Below are positions 42,451 to 51,254 of a DNA stretch of 64,000 nucleotides, piece by piece. Every line of letters starts with the position of its first letter. The first letter of the stretch is position 1. The notes beneath the pieces were generated by a model. It saw only the letters and a list, made by a program, of their open reading frames with translations. It was not told the origin of the DNA and ran no database searches. Location: contig CAJKAR010000006.1 of assembly GCA_905197955.1 (NCBI GenBank), positions 84,924 through 148,923 on the forward strand. Direction: 5' to 3'. This DNA comes from an uncultured Lentisphaeria bacterium. Lineage in GTDB: Bacteria > Verrucomicrobiota > Lentisphaeria > Victivallales > UBA1829. The translations under genes and the position numbers were made by a program.

Positions 42451-44082
42451 TCACTGATTCTGACGATCAATATAGTTCTGCACATTCTTCGAAATCCATG
42501 TCCGGAACGAATCGGCAACGGCAAAGCTCTTCCGCTGTTTATACTGTTCCTCAAAACGGGCCTTCTCCTTCGCCAGAACGGCGGCGGACGGCTGAATCCG
42601 TTTCCCGACAAACACCATGTAAACTCCGTCCGGAAGATCCACGGAACGGGAAAGTTTTCCTGTCATGGTCTCCGCTGCGAGAGGAACAATCTTTTCGGCA
42701 TCAGCCTTCGGCGGCTCGGTCAGAGAGAACGCAGGAACGCTCTTGACGACTCCACCCTTCGCCAGTGCAGCAAGCTCGGATGCAGGATTCTTCGAGGAAT
42801 TCATCTTCAACATGAAGTTCCGCGCATTCTCTTTTGCAATCACAACACCACGATTGTTGATGTAGGTTTCGCGAACCTTCGCGGCAACTTCCTTATATTC
42901 AGAATTACGCGAGGGCTGAACGCCTGTAAGAACCGCAACATAACCAGCCGTGGCACCGTTCACGGTACGGGTGATCGGCGAACGCTCCTTCAGAGCAAAC
43001 ACGGCATCCATCAGCAGAGGATCCACCGCTTTGGATTCACGGTTGAACCACTGGGTTTCCAGAACAGGATATCCTTTTTTCTTTGCCTGTTCTTCAAATG
43101 CGGCGACATAGGCCTGAGGCTCCAGATCGGCGGTCACGTCATACAGGGACTCCCGAAAGGCACGGGCATCTCTCATCGCGAGTTTTGCGGCTTCGGCATT
43201 TTTCAGTTTTTCCGTGATTTTCGCTGACACAGAAGCAAGAGGTTCGGTTTTGCCGTTTTTCGTGAACTCCGCCTTGTTTGCCTCGTAGTATTTCTGAACG
43301 GCATCCTTGGCAAGAACGACTTTCGGCAGATAGGTCTTGAAATTGAAGCGGACCAGCTTTGCCTTGTAGTTCGGAAGGGTCATGAAAGAACTCGGATTGG
43401 CTTTATGGAAATTCTGAAGTTCGGCTTCCGTGGGTTTGACAGTCTTGCGGGCGGCCTCGAAGGGGAAAAGAATCGTCTTGACTTCATAGCTTTCCAGCAT
43501 GGTGCGCTCGAAATTCTCCACCTCGTTTGCCGTCACGGTGACGTCGGAAACGGCAAGTTTGCTGAGGGCATTCAAGGTCAGAACGCTCTTCACGGCGTTG
43601 TCAAGATCAAGAGCATTGTAGCCGTAGGGATGGAGCATCTCTTTTTCATATTTTTCATACGCGGAAGCGCTGAATTTTCCATCCTGCTGAAACGCCGGAA
43701 GCGCGCGGAGAAACTCCCCGATCTGCTCACGGGAGACCTGCACTCCGAGCTGTCTGGCAATCGACAGGCTCGCGGCGACTTCAAAAGCGGACTGTTTTGC
43801 CGCTTCCCCGAACACCCCCATATCCGGTTTCATATTGTACTGAACCGCCATCACCAGAGAGATATCCTTCATCGCGTCCATCAGTTCAGCGCGCGTGATA
43901 TTCTGATCGAACGCCTTGCCGACAACCGCGTTCGGCGACATCGGATTGCTGCCGAACAGGATGTTTCCGCTCGCACCAGGCGTGAAAAACCAGACGAACG
44001 AAATAATGATGACGCCAGTGAACAGACCAAACAGGATACGGCTGTGCTTCACAAGCACATTGTTCATTTTTGTGATGACCAT
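42451..44082 (-). CDS. PpiD/SurA-like periplasmic folding factor
   Basis: One N-terminal membrane helix (ILFGLFTGVIIISFVWFF) and a periplasmic region of 500 residues, mostly helical, resemble the SurA_N-type chaperone part of PpiD (GKAFDQNITRAELMD, QLGVQVSREQIGEFLRALPAFQQDGKFSASAYEKY). A parvulin PPIase motif is not evident, so it may be a chaperone only. AAAAGGA sets the start at the internal ATG; the frame opens 16 codons earlier. It leads the polyamine genes, 48 bases before speD. Confidence 0.78.
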   Translation of the reverse strand: MVITKMNNVLVKHSRILFGLFTGVIIISFVWFFTPGASGNILFGSNPMSPNAVVGKAFDQNITRAELMDAMKDISLVMAVQYNMKPDMGVFGEAAKQSAFEVAASLSIARQLGVQVSREQIGEFLRALPAFQQDGKFSASAYEKYEKEMLHPYGYNALDLDNAVKSVLTLNALSKLAVSDVTVTANEVENFERTMLESYEVKTILFPFEAARKTVKPTEAELQNFHKANPSSFMTLPNYKAKLVRFNFKTYLPKVVLAKDAVQKYYEANKAEFTKNGKTEPLASVSAKITEKLKNAEAAKLAMRDARAFRESLYDVTADLEPQAYVAAFEEQAKKKGYPVLETQWFNRESKAVDPLLMDAVFALKERSPITRTVNGATAGYVAVLTGVQPSRNSEYKEVAAKVRETYINNRGVVIAKENARNFMLKMNSSKNPASELAALAKGGVVKSVPAFSLTEPPKADAEKIVPLAAETMTGKLSRSVDLPDGVYMVFVGKRIQPSAAVLAKEKARFEEQYKQRKSFAVADSFRTWISKNVQNYIDRQNQ

Positions 44083-44225
44083 GAGTGTTCCTTTTCGATG
44101 TTGATATCTTATTTTTTTCTTAAAATCCAAGTATATCCGATAATCTAACCCATCAAGCCGGATTCTGCAAGCCGCAAGCGGAAAAGTTCAGAAAAATATT
44201 TCGGGAGAAGAAGCGGATGGATCGT

Positions 44226-44261
44226 CTGAACGGGAGAAAAATTCCGTTTTTCCCGTTCCAG
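44226..44261. other. Long hairpin between the phosphatase and PpiD-like genes
   Basis: CTGAACGGG and CCCGTTCCAG pair with one bulge and AAAAA pairs with TTTTT inside, giving about 14 pairs around TTCCG. It lies 15 bases past the phosphatase stop. There is no trailing T run, so termination is uncertain. Confidence 0.45.
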
Positions 44262-44275
44262 ATGCCACAAGCCCC

Positions 44276-44890
44276 CTATTCAAAATCAGCGGGCCGGAAC
44301 ATGGAAGTCAGACGAGGAGAACCATCTTTACCATGCCGGATTACTGCAATGCCGCCGCGCTCCAGCCAGATCCGGAACACATCCTTCCGCGGCAGACCGA
44401 CCACATCCGCAATCAGAGACATCAGTACCCCGCCGTGCGAAAACACCACCGCAGTTTCCGCATCACAGCGAATCAAATCCTCCATCACCGCCCGCGTTCG
44501 CCGGATAAAATGACCGATATTCTCACCGTTTGGAAACGTAAACTCCGCCATTCCCATATTCCATTGTTCGAAATCGGATCCGTACTGCTGTTTCAGAAGA
44601 TCGAACTTCAGGAGACTCCAGTCGCCGAAATCGAGTTCATTCAGACGCTCATCCGCGGAGAACTCCCGGAGACGCGGATCAAATTCCGATGCAATCTCAC
44701 GAGTCCAACGGACTCGCAGAAGGGTCCCCGAAAACACCTTCTCATATTTCTGCCGGGCCAGCCAGCGACCGACAGCAGCGGCATCCGCCCTCCCCTCTGC
44801 ACTGAGATCCACTTCGTGAACGCCCACAAACGAATTCGCACACTCTGACGGCAAGGAACCGTGACGGACAAAAATCAATGTTTCAGCCAT
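44276..44890 (-). CDS. Histidine phosphatase (phosphoglycerate mutase-like)
   Basis: RHG at residues 9-11 carries the phosphorylated His10. RLNELDFGDW and VFSHGGVLMSLIADV complete the branch 1 active site. The 204-residue size and ELDFGDWSL resemble CobC-type alpha-ribazole phosphatases and broad sugar-phosphate phosphatases; the substrate cannot be decided. GGAG before the internal ATG sets the start against a frame that opens 40 codons earlier. It is single and ends in a hairpin. Confidence 0.86.
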   Translation of the reverse strand: MAETLIFVRHGSLPSECANSFVGVHEVDLSAEGRADAAAVGRWLARQKYEKVFSGTLLRVRWTREIASEFDPRLREFSADERLNELDFGDWSLLKFDLLKQQYGSDFEQWNMGMAEFTFPNGENIGHFIRRTRAVMEDLIRCDAETAVVFSHGGVLMSLIADVVGLPRKDVFRIWLERGGIAVIRHGKDGSPRLTSMFRPADFE

Positions 44891-45058
44891 TCCAAACTCC
44901 AGATTTTCATCTGGTACAGTACCACAGAAAAGGCGTTTTTTCAATGAGATCCGCCGTTTTCTAGGCAGGAAATCCGTCATTTTCCCCTTTATCCGGCAGC
45001 GGAGAAACATACCGACGCAAAGGCGGAAGAAGGATCCAGACGCAAAGAAAAAACGATT

Positions 45059-46432
45059 TTACGCCTTCCGTTCCGGCGGAACATAATTCCGGTCGCCGCC
45101 GAGCGCTTTCCACTTGAGGTAAACCCAGACAAGCAGCACAAAACCGACAGTCGTAAACAGGAAATCCCACACATAAATATACTGATATCCCAGTTTGTCG
45201 ATGAACCATCCGCCACCGGCATTCGCGAGAACCAGTGTAATCGCGCTGACCATCGCCATTGCCGAACTGAACTGACCATATTTGTCACGCGGCACCAGAC
45301 GCATATTCAGCGGCAGCGTACTGGCGATCTGCAGCATGTACACAAACGCAAGAGCAATCGCAACCACCGAAAAAGTCGCGTAACTGTGGACCCAGAAAAA
45401 ACCGAAAATATTCATGCAGATAATCAGTATGCTTCCAATCATGTACACGCGGATCGGATGAATCTTGTCCACCAGAAGCCCGACAAAATAAAACAGCGGA
45501 ATCGTGATCCCCGATCCGACCGCAATAATAAATCCGTACTGATCCAGGGAAATATGAAGCTCTTTCGTTGCGAACAGAAGATTGAACATGCTCCGGCAGA
45601 CGGTCGATGCATTATTCAGCGCCATCACCAGAAAGTAGACCAGAAAAAACGGAATGCTGAAACACTCCCGTACATAAACCGAAATAAACCCGAACGGACT
45701 CCGATTCTTCATCGGTTCCGGCGGCGGATATTCCCCTTCTTTGACATTGAAGCACATCAGAAGAAACGAAACCAGATAAACCAGCGCCACAATCGTGAAA
45801 ATCCACGGCAGATGGGTATCCGCATGAGGCAGAATCAGAAGATTGAACACAAATCCGGCACAGGTTCCTGCGACCCGGAAGAGCGCCATGAACCGTCCCA
45901 GAAACTGCGTCGGCACCACATCGGCAAACAGGTAGTAAAAGACCGAGGCGATAAAAAGATTGAATACCTGATAGGCAATCGCAAAAATGGCAATCACAAT
46001 AATAATCGTCTTTGCCGGACTGCCTTCGGGACCAAACGCCAGATTATGGATCCATGCACCGATGTTATCGCTCCATCCCAGCAGAATCAGGAAGAAAACA
46101 ACAAACGGACTCGAAAACATCAGATAGGGAATGCGCCGCCCCCACCGGCTCCGCGTCCGGTCGCTGGAGGTGCTGACAATCGGATTGATGATAAAATTCA
46201 GAAGCGACGGCAGACTCCCGACCAGAAGTCCAATGGTCAGATTGTTGGCATTGTGATTTTTCAGCATCAGCGGAAGCAGAGTCGGAGTCAGAGCCTCCAT
46301 CATCCAGAAACAGAAATCGCCCCAGAGCATCCAGACAAACAGAGTAATCAGGGCCGTTTTGGTGTAAGAGAGCGTCCCGATCCGATAAAGATTCGGCGAC
46401 GAATTCTCTGCGGCAGATAATTCCTGATCCAT
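45059..46432 (-). CDS. GPH-type sugar transporter (MFS), second copy
   Basis: The 457-residue, twelve-span protein has the GPH loop SDRTRSRWGRRIPYLM and shares GTLSYT and NVKEGEYPPPE with the transporter at 19.5 kb, so they are paralogues. AAGGA nine bases before the internal ATG decides the start. It is transcribed away from a GntR-type regulator, with paired 24-bp repeats in the shared upstream region. It likely takes up an oligosaccharide sensed by that regulator. Confidence 0.86.
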   Translation of the reverse strand: MDQELSAAENSSPNLYRIGTLSYTKTALITLFVWMLWGDFCFWMMEALTPTLLPLMLKNHNANNLTIGLLVGSLPSLLNFIINPIVSTSSDRTRSRWGRRIPYLMFSSPFVVFFLILLGWSDNIGAWIHNLAFGPEGSPAKTIIIVIAIFAIAYQVFNLFIASVFYYLFADVVPTQFLGRFMALFRVAGTCAGFVFNLLILPHADTHLPWIFTIVALVYLVSFLLMCFNVKEGEYPPPEPMKNRSPFGFISVYVRECFSIPFFLVYFLVMALNNASTVCRSMFNLLFATKELHISLDQYGFIIAVGSGITIPLFYFVGLLVDKIHPIRVYMIGSILIICMNIFGFFWVHSYATFSVVAIALAFVYMLQIASTLPLNMRLVPRDKYGQFSSAMAMVSAITLVLANAGGGWFIDKLGYQYIYVWDFLFTTVGFVLLVWVYLKWKALGGDRNYVPPERKA

Positions 46433-46502
46433 AATTAATTTCCTTTCCGCTCTCAAAAACGCTCACTAGTCCATTCAGAAAAGCGATGTTTTCTTTGCTT
46501 AT

Positions 46503-46526
46503 TTTTTAGTATAGTTTATATTTTCA
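46503..46526 (+). repeat. 24-bp repeat, copy 1 (candidate operator)
   Basis: The same 24 bases, with the core AGTATAGTTTATATT, recur exactly 100 bases to the right. The core is TATA-GTT-TATA, a short inverted repeat. This copy lies just downstream of the transporter -10, over the expected first transcribed bases, where a bound repressor would block it. Confidence 0.7.
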
Positions 46527-46538
46527 TCCTTCCTTTAT

Positions 46539-46567
46539 ATTTTACTTCAACACATACCATTTGTCAA
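46539..46567 (-). promoter_or_regulatory. Promoter of the second GPH transporter
   Basis: TTGACA and TAAAAT are 17 bases apart on the minus strand, a perfect -35. The long leader to the ATG (about 100 bases) contains repeat copy 1. Confidence 0.65.
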
Positions 46568-46602
46568 CACTTTTTCAAAAAAAATACAGAAAAAAATTTT
46601 TA

Positions 46603-46626
46603 TTTTTAGTATAGTTTATATTTTCA
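46603..46626 (+). repeat. 24-bp repeat, copy 2 (candidate operator)
   Basis: This is the identical partner of copy 1. It sits between the two divergent promoters, 18 bases before the regulator -35 and 35 bases behind the transporter -35, so a protein bound at both could loop the DNA. Confidence 0.7.
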
Positions 46627-46644
46627 AAAATCAACCTGGCTCAT

Positions 46645-46672
46645 TTGAAAAAGCGAGATTTCGTATTATATT
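46645..46672 (+). promoter_or_regulatory. Promoter of the GntR-type regulator gene
   Basis: TTGAAA and TATATT are 16 bases apart, about 77 bases before the ATG. Confidence 0.6.
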
Positions 46673-46748
46673 AAAACTGAACCATAAATAAAAAAAAGAT
46701 CCCGTACAAAAAAATATTTAGCGGAACCGGATCAGAAACGGAGCTTGC

Positions 46749-47834
46749 ATGACAGATCAGATTCAGAAAAAAAAACAGCCGGAACGGCGCGGAAGAAAAC
46801 CGGATCGGCGACGGGAACTTTTTCTGCGCATTGCTGCGGATATTGACTCAGGCAAACTCTCCGGAAAACTGCCGGGAGTCATGAAACTGGCAGACCGATA
46901 TCATACCTGCCACGGCACCGTGCAGAACGCGATCAGGCTTCTTGCCGATGCAGGCTATATCGACGTTCTGCCGAGAAGCGGCTGTTATGTCCGCAAACGT
47001 CTGGAAGTGGTGATGGCTGGATTATACCTTGAAAACCAGAATCCTCTGAATCTGCCCGATGCTTACACCAACTTCATGGCGAATCTCGGTCCGCTGTATC
47101 AGAGTCTGCACGACACGCTTGGCAAGTCAGGAATTCCGCTCTCCTTTGAGGTAATTGATATTGGAAATGCGGAAGCAGTGCGCCGCCTGAAGCGTCCGGG
47201 CCGGCATCTGGTGGTCAACTTTCCCATTCAGGAACCGGAACGCTACTATTCTCTGTTTGAAGGGTGTTCGTGGACCCGTATATCCGGCATGTTTGATCCG
47301 GAGTGTCCGGCGGCCCATTTTGCCTGTGACAATCCGGCAATCGGACAACTTGCGGCAAGAAGGCTGATGAAGCGTGGATGCCGACGTTTTCTCTGGATCG
47401 GCTCACTGAATATTGGACTCTTCCGGCAGCGGTTCGATGCGTTTTCGCAGGAATTGAACTCCAGCGGACTTCAGGCGGAACACCTGGAAATTGATTCCTT
47501 CCGAATGAATCTGCCGGAAATTCTGCTCCGGATGAAAACGACTCTGGAACCGAATACGGAATCGCTTCGTTCCGGAGAAACGGGGATATTCTGCGCGGCG
47601 GATGCCTTCATGCAGCCGCTGCAGCAGGTTCTGGAGCATCTGCCGGGAGGAGTGGAAGATGCGGTGATTGTCTCCTGCGACAATAATCCTTATTTTCTTC
47701 AGAATGTCACGTTGAAGGCCGATGAGATCGACATTGGTCTCAGGGAGATCGGAAAGGAAGTCGGAGCTCATATTCTGTCGAACCCCGACCTTCCTGTCAA
47801 ACGAGTTTTTCCGCCAGAGCTCCGCGTGCGCTAA
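46749..47834 (+). CDS. Hybrid GntR-HTH/LacI-type sensor regulator, second copy
   Basis: A basic N-terminus (RRGRKPDRRRELF) leads into a GntR winged helix (GKLPGVMKLADRYHTCHGTVQNAIRLLADAGYI), with a shorter dimer linker than most. The C-terminal 280 residues form a divergent LacI-like sensor (ACDNPAIGQLAARRLMKRGCRRFLWIG, ETGIFCAADAFMQPL, DAVIVSCDNNPYF). It has the same layout as the regulator at 14.9 kb with little direct likeness. It is divergent from a GPH transporter, its likely target. Confidence 0.82.
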   Translation: MTDQIQKKKQPERRGRKPDRRRELFLRIAADIDSGKLSGKLPGVMKLADRYHTCHGTVQNAIRLLADAGYIDVLPRSGCYVRKRLEVVMAGLYLENQNPLNLPDAYTNFMANLGPLYQSLHDTLGKSGIPLSFEVIDIGNAEAVRRLKRPGRHLVVNFPIQEPERYYSLFEGCSWTRISGMFDPECPAAHFACDNPAIGQLAARRLMKRGCRRFLWIGSLNIGLFRQRFDAFSQELNSSGLQAEHLEIDSFRMNLPEILLRMKTTLEPNTESLRSGETGIFCAADAFMQPLQQVLEHLPGGVEDAVIVSCDNNPYFLQNVTLKADEIDIGLREIGKEVGAHILSNPDLPVKRVFPPELRVR

Positions 47835-48160
47835 GCATTTCTCCCGCAGAGCATCGGGAAGATCATTCCACCAAAAAGCACACTTCCGCCTGCAAGAGAT
47901 CTGTAAAAACAGTTTATTCAAACCTGGATTACGAGAAATCGGTTGCCTGATCGTCTCGGAGGAACTCATGCGAATGAAAACGTCTGTCGTGCGGCATCCC
48001 GGCAAAAATCCCTTCCGGGGCGACATTGCATTGTTCCGCTACTGCGGCTGGCCTGAAAAATAGAAGACTTCTCTTCCAGCTTTCCTCCATCTTCCCAGAA
48101 AAACACCTTGATTCCACAGGAAAGAGGATTATATTTTCCCCGGAAAAATCCGAGGAAACT
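47835..48160 (+). other. Gap between the regulator and rnhC
   Basis: This 326-base gap has no promoter of note and no terminator. It contains one short frame with a good ribosome binding site, listed separately. Base composition is like coding DNA, so a decayed gene is possible. Confidence 0.45.
47968..48063 (+). CDS. Possible 31-aa peptide
   Basis: GGAGGAACTC ends directly at an ATG that opens a 31-codon frame, MRMKTSVVRHPGKNPFRGDI and on to CGWPEK. The peptide is basic with one Cys and has no signal or membrane segment. Support is the ribosome binding site only. It may be a real small protein, a leader or a remnant. Confidence 0.3.
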   Translation: MRMKTSVVRHPGKNPFRGDIALFRYCGWPEK

Positions 48161-49105
48161 ATGCCAGAAGCCAAAAAAAACTGTATTGTAAAAATGCTTC
48201 CGAAAGAGCTGAGTTCTGTTCTCCGCGAAGCGCTCGAAGCCCGTTGCTGGGAATTTTCCACCCTTCCCTATGCGGAATTCAAGGCGACCAGGAACAAGAC
48301 GAATGTCGTACTCTACACCAGCGGGAAACTTGTCATTCAGGGTGCGGAAAGCCAGGATTTCGTCGATTTCATTCTGGAGCCGGAAGTGCTGAAGGATCTC
48401 GCGTTTCAGCAGAAACAGCAGCAGTTCGTACCACACGCAGGAATGGATGAAAGCGGAAAAGGCGATTTTTTCGGACCGCTGGTCGTGGCGGCCGTTTATC
48501 TGGACCGGGGGATGGAACAGTCACTCGGCGATGCCGGAGTCCGCGACTGCAAACTCATCAAGAACGATAATCAGTTGAAAACAATCGCAGCAGATGCCAT
48601 GAAAATTCTTCAGGGGCGCGTCGGCTACGTCTCCATCGGACCGGAAGCCTATAATCGCATGTACAAAAGTTTCGGTTCCCTGAACCGTCTGCTGGCATGG
48701 GGCCACGCCCGCGCTCTGGAAAATCTCCTCGACAAAGTTCCGGAATGCACAGAAGCCATTGCCGACCAGTTCGGCGATGAGCATCTCATTCTCAGCGCTC
48801 TGAAGGAGAAAGGCTCAAAAATTCATCTGATCCAGCGCACCAAAGCGGAAAGCGACATGGCCGTTGCCGCGGCCTCCGTCATTGCACGCGCCGGATTTCT
48901 GCGCCGATTGGAGGATCTGGGCAAACTCGCTGGAGGAACTCTGCCGAAAGGAGCCGGTGAACAGGTCGATCTCCGCGCCGCCGAACTCGCTCAGAAAGGC
49001 GGAGCAGAACTTCTTTCCCAATTTGCCAAAATGCACTTCCGCAACTCCTACAAAGCGCTCGGACTCCCGCCTCCGCCGAAAAAAGAATTCACGGCTCATC
49101 ACTGA
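48161..49105 (+). CDS. rnhC: Ribonuclease HIII
   Basis: RNase HIII removes RNA from RNA-DNA hybrids in the cytoplasm. GMDESGKGDFFGP gives Asp96-Glu97 of the DEDD site, with VRDCKLI and RTKAESDMAVAAASVIARAGFL further on. The N-terminal 90 residues form the TBP-like hybrid-binding domain that separates HIII from HII. At 314 residues it is normal. GAGGAA before the internal ATG decides the start; the longer frame opens at 48026. Confidence 0.93.
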   Translation: MPEAKKNCIVKMLPKELSSVLREALEARCWEFSTLPYAEFKATRNKTNVVLYTSGKLVIQGAESQDFVDFILEPEVLKDLAFQQKQQQFVPHAGMDESGKGDFFGPLVVAAVYLDRGMEQSLGDAGVRDCKLIKNDNQLKTIAADAMKILQGRVGYVSIGPEAYNRMYKSFGSLNRLLAWGHARALENLLDKVPECTEAIADQFGDEHLILSALKEKGSKIHLIQRTKAESDMAVAAASVIARAGFLRRLEDLGKLAGGTLPKGAGEQVDLRAAELAQKGGAELLSQFAKMHFRNSYKALGLPPPPKKEFTAHH

Positions 49106-49178
49106 TTCCCCCGACCGGGACAGAATCCGTGACGAACCGTGAATCAGAAACAGCACTTCTCCACTGCGGAAGAGCGGA

Positions 49179-50537
49179 TTACTCGTATCGCAGCGCTTCA
49201 ATCGGGTCAAGACGCGAAGCCTTCCACGCAGGATAGAATCCGAAGATGATTCCCACGCCCGCGGAAACCACCACCGCGGCAAAGACCGCTTCCGGACTCG
49301 ACTCAACCGGCCATTGCAGATACGCATTCACCAGAAGAGCAGCTCCGTGTCCCAGCAGAATCCCGACGACTCCGCCGATCAGACAGAGCACCATAGACTC
49401 AATCAGGAACTGCTGGAGAATATCTTTGGAACGGGCGCCGACCGCCATGCGCAGTCCGATCTCCCGCGTGCGCTCCGTGACAGACACCAGCATGATGTTC
49501 ATAATGCCGACTCCGCCGACAATCAGAGAAATCAGCGCCACCCCCAGCAGCAGATTTGTCATAATGGTCGAAGTTCCCGTCAGCATCTTCATAAATTCCG
49601 CGGAGTTCCGGATGCGGAAGTCGTTATCCTGATCGGGCTTCAGGCGGTGACGCTCCCGGAGAAGATTCGTCACGGAATCCACCGCTTCATTCACCTTGTC
49701 CGGCGAAACAGCCATGAAAAGAATCTGGTCGATATGAATAAACTTCGGGACATGAAGGGTATCGTCCTCCATGGTCTCCACCGGCTCCGGATAGATGGCG
49801 ACGCCTTCGCCCGGATACAGATCGGAAGGACTGGTCGCTGCGGTGCTGGTGGTGTTTGTGGCATCTCCGGTTTTCAGTCCGGTCAGACGCAGCCGGGCCG
49901 TGGTCCAGGGAAGAATGATGACATCATCCTCATCCGCCCCCATCATGTTTGCGCCCTTGCTCTTGAGCACACCGATCACGGTAAAGGTTGTATCCTTGAT
50001 CCGGAGCTGATTGTCGATCGGCGAAATGCCGCCGAAAACCTCGCGGACAATCGTGGATCCGACCAGGCAAACCCTCGCTCTGGCCTGCACTTCACGCTCC
50101 GTAAAGCGTCTTCCCTCGTCGATCTCCCAGTTCCGGATCTCCAGGAACGCCGGTGCGCTCCCCTGAATTCGGGCCGGCATATAGTTCTGATTTCCCGCAA
50201 TGACCTGATAGCCGTTGGCATTGACAATCGGCACGGCAACGCCCACACTGGTACATTCCCGGTTGATGGCCTCACAATCTTCCGGTGTCAGCGACATCTG
50301 CGTACCGCTGCCCTTGTTCACTCCGCTCTGCCGGAACGCTCCCGGAATAATCAGAACCGAGTTGGCGCCCATCTTTTCGATGGATTCCCGGATGGAGTTG
50401 GAGGAGCCCGTGCCGATTTCCATCATGGTAATCACAGCGGCAATACCGATCACGATACCGAGAGTGGTCAGCAGCGCACGGGTCGGATTCCTCATCAGCG
50501 CCTTGAAGGCGACTGCAATAGTTCCCAGAATGCTCAT
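49179..50537 (-). CDS. MacB-like ABC permease (FtsX type)
   Basis: Four membrane helices enclose a periplasmic MacB-type domain: N-terminal ALLTTLGIVIGIAAVITMMEIG, then SSNSIRESIEKMGANSVLII, and three C-terminal helices after about residue 325 (GGVGIMNIMLVSVTERTREIGLRMAVGA). At 452 residues it lacks the ATPase that MacB carries in the same chain; the ATPase is the next gene upstream, overlapping by four bases. Such tripartite pumps export peptides, toxins or macrolides through an outer-membrane channel. Confidence 0.9.
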   Translation of the reverse strand: MSILGTIAVAFKALMRNPTRALLTTLGIVIGIAAVITMMEIGTGSSNSIRESIEKMGANSVLIIPGAFRQSGVNKGSGTQMSLTPEDCEAINRECTSVGVAVPIVNANGYQVIAGNQNYMPARIQGSAPAFLEIRNWEIDEGRRFTEREVQARARVCLVGSTIVREVFGGISPIDNQLRIKDTTFTVIGVLKSKGANMMGADEDDVIILPWTTARLRLTGLKTGDATNTTSTAATSPSDLYPGEGVAIYPEPVETMEDDTLHVPKFIHIDQILFMAVSPDKVNEAVDSVTNLLRERHRLKPDQDNDFRIRNSAEFMKMLTGTSTIMTNLLLGVALISLIVGGVGIMNIMLVSVTERTREIGLRMAVGARSKDILQQFLIESMVLCLIGGVVGILLGHGAALLVNAYLQWPVESSPEAVFAAVVVSAGVGIIFGFYPAWKASRLDPIEALRYE

Positions 50538-51250
50538 GAATTCACCGCCTTTCCGGAACTTTTTTCTGTATAATTGCCATTCACGATCAGTCCGTCCTGA
50601 ATATGGATGCTCCGTTTGGCAAAGTCGGCGATCTCCGTGGAATGGGTCACGAGAATCACGGTAATGCCTTCCGCATTAAGCTGACTGAACATTTCCATGA
50701 CCTCCTCACTGGTTCTGGAATCCAGATTTCCGGTGGGTTCATCCGCGAAAAGGACCGGAGGATGATTGATCAGGGCACGGGCAATCGCCACCCGCTGCTG
50801 CTGTCCGCCGGAGAGCTGGGAGGGATAGTGATAAATACGATCCTCCAGCCCGACCTGCTTGAGCATTTCAATTCCCCGGCGCTTGCATTCGCGGCGGGAA
50901 AGATCGCTTGCCGTATAGGAAAGCGGCATGATGACGTTTTCGAGCGCCGTCGTCCGGGGCAGAAGATTGAAGCTCTGAAACACAAAGCCGATTTTCCGGT
51001 TGCGGACAAGAGCCCGGCGATCCCCGGAAGCCCGTCCAACCTCCTCCCCGTCCAGGAAATAGTCCCCGGAGGTGGGGCGGTCCAGACAGCCGAGAATATT
51101 CATCAGCGTGCTCTTCCCCGATCCCGACGCCCCCATAAGCGCGACGTACTCCCCGTTCTCTATGGAAAGCGAGATCCCTTTCAGGACAGGTACATCAATC
51201 TCGCCGAGAAAATACGTCTTGTTGATATTATTCAGTTCGATCAAAGCCAT
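50534..51250 (-). CDS. LolD/MacB-like ABC ATPase
   Basis: The 238-residue ATPase shows Walker A GASGSGKST, signature LSGGQQQRVAIARAL, Walker B VLFADEPTGNLD and the MacB/LolD-type FNLLPRTTALENV. AGAAGGTG lies before the internal ATG, which follows the adaptor stop by four bases; a longer frame inside the adaptor gene is rejected. It drives the FtsX-type permease downstream. Confidence 0.92.
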   Translation of the reverse strand: MALIELNNINKTYFLGEIDVPVLKGISLSIENGEYVALMGASGSGKSTLMNILGCLDRPTSGDYFLDGEEVGRASGDRRALVRNRKIGFVFQSFNLLPRTTALENVIMPLSYTASDLSRRECKRRGIEMLKQVGLEDRIYHYPSQLSGGQQQRVAIARALINHPPVLFADEPTGNLDSRTSEEVMEMFSQLNAEGITVILVTHSTEIADFAKRSIHIQDGLIVNGNYTEKSSGKAVNS

Positions 51251-51254
51251 GCTA

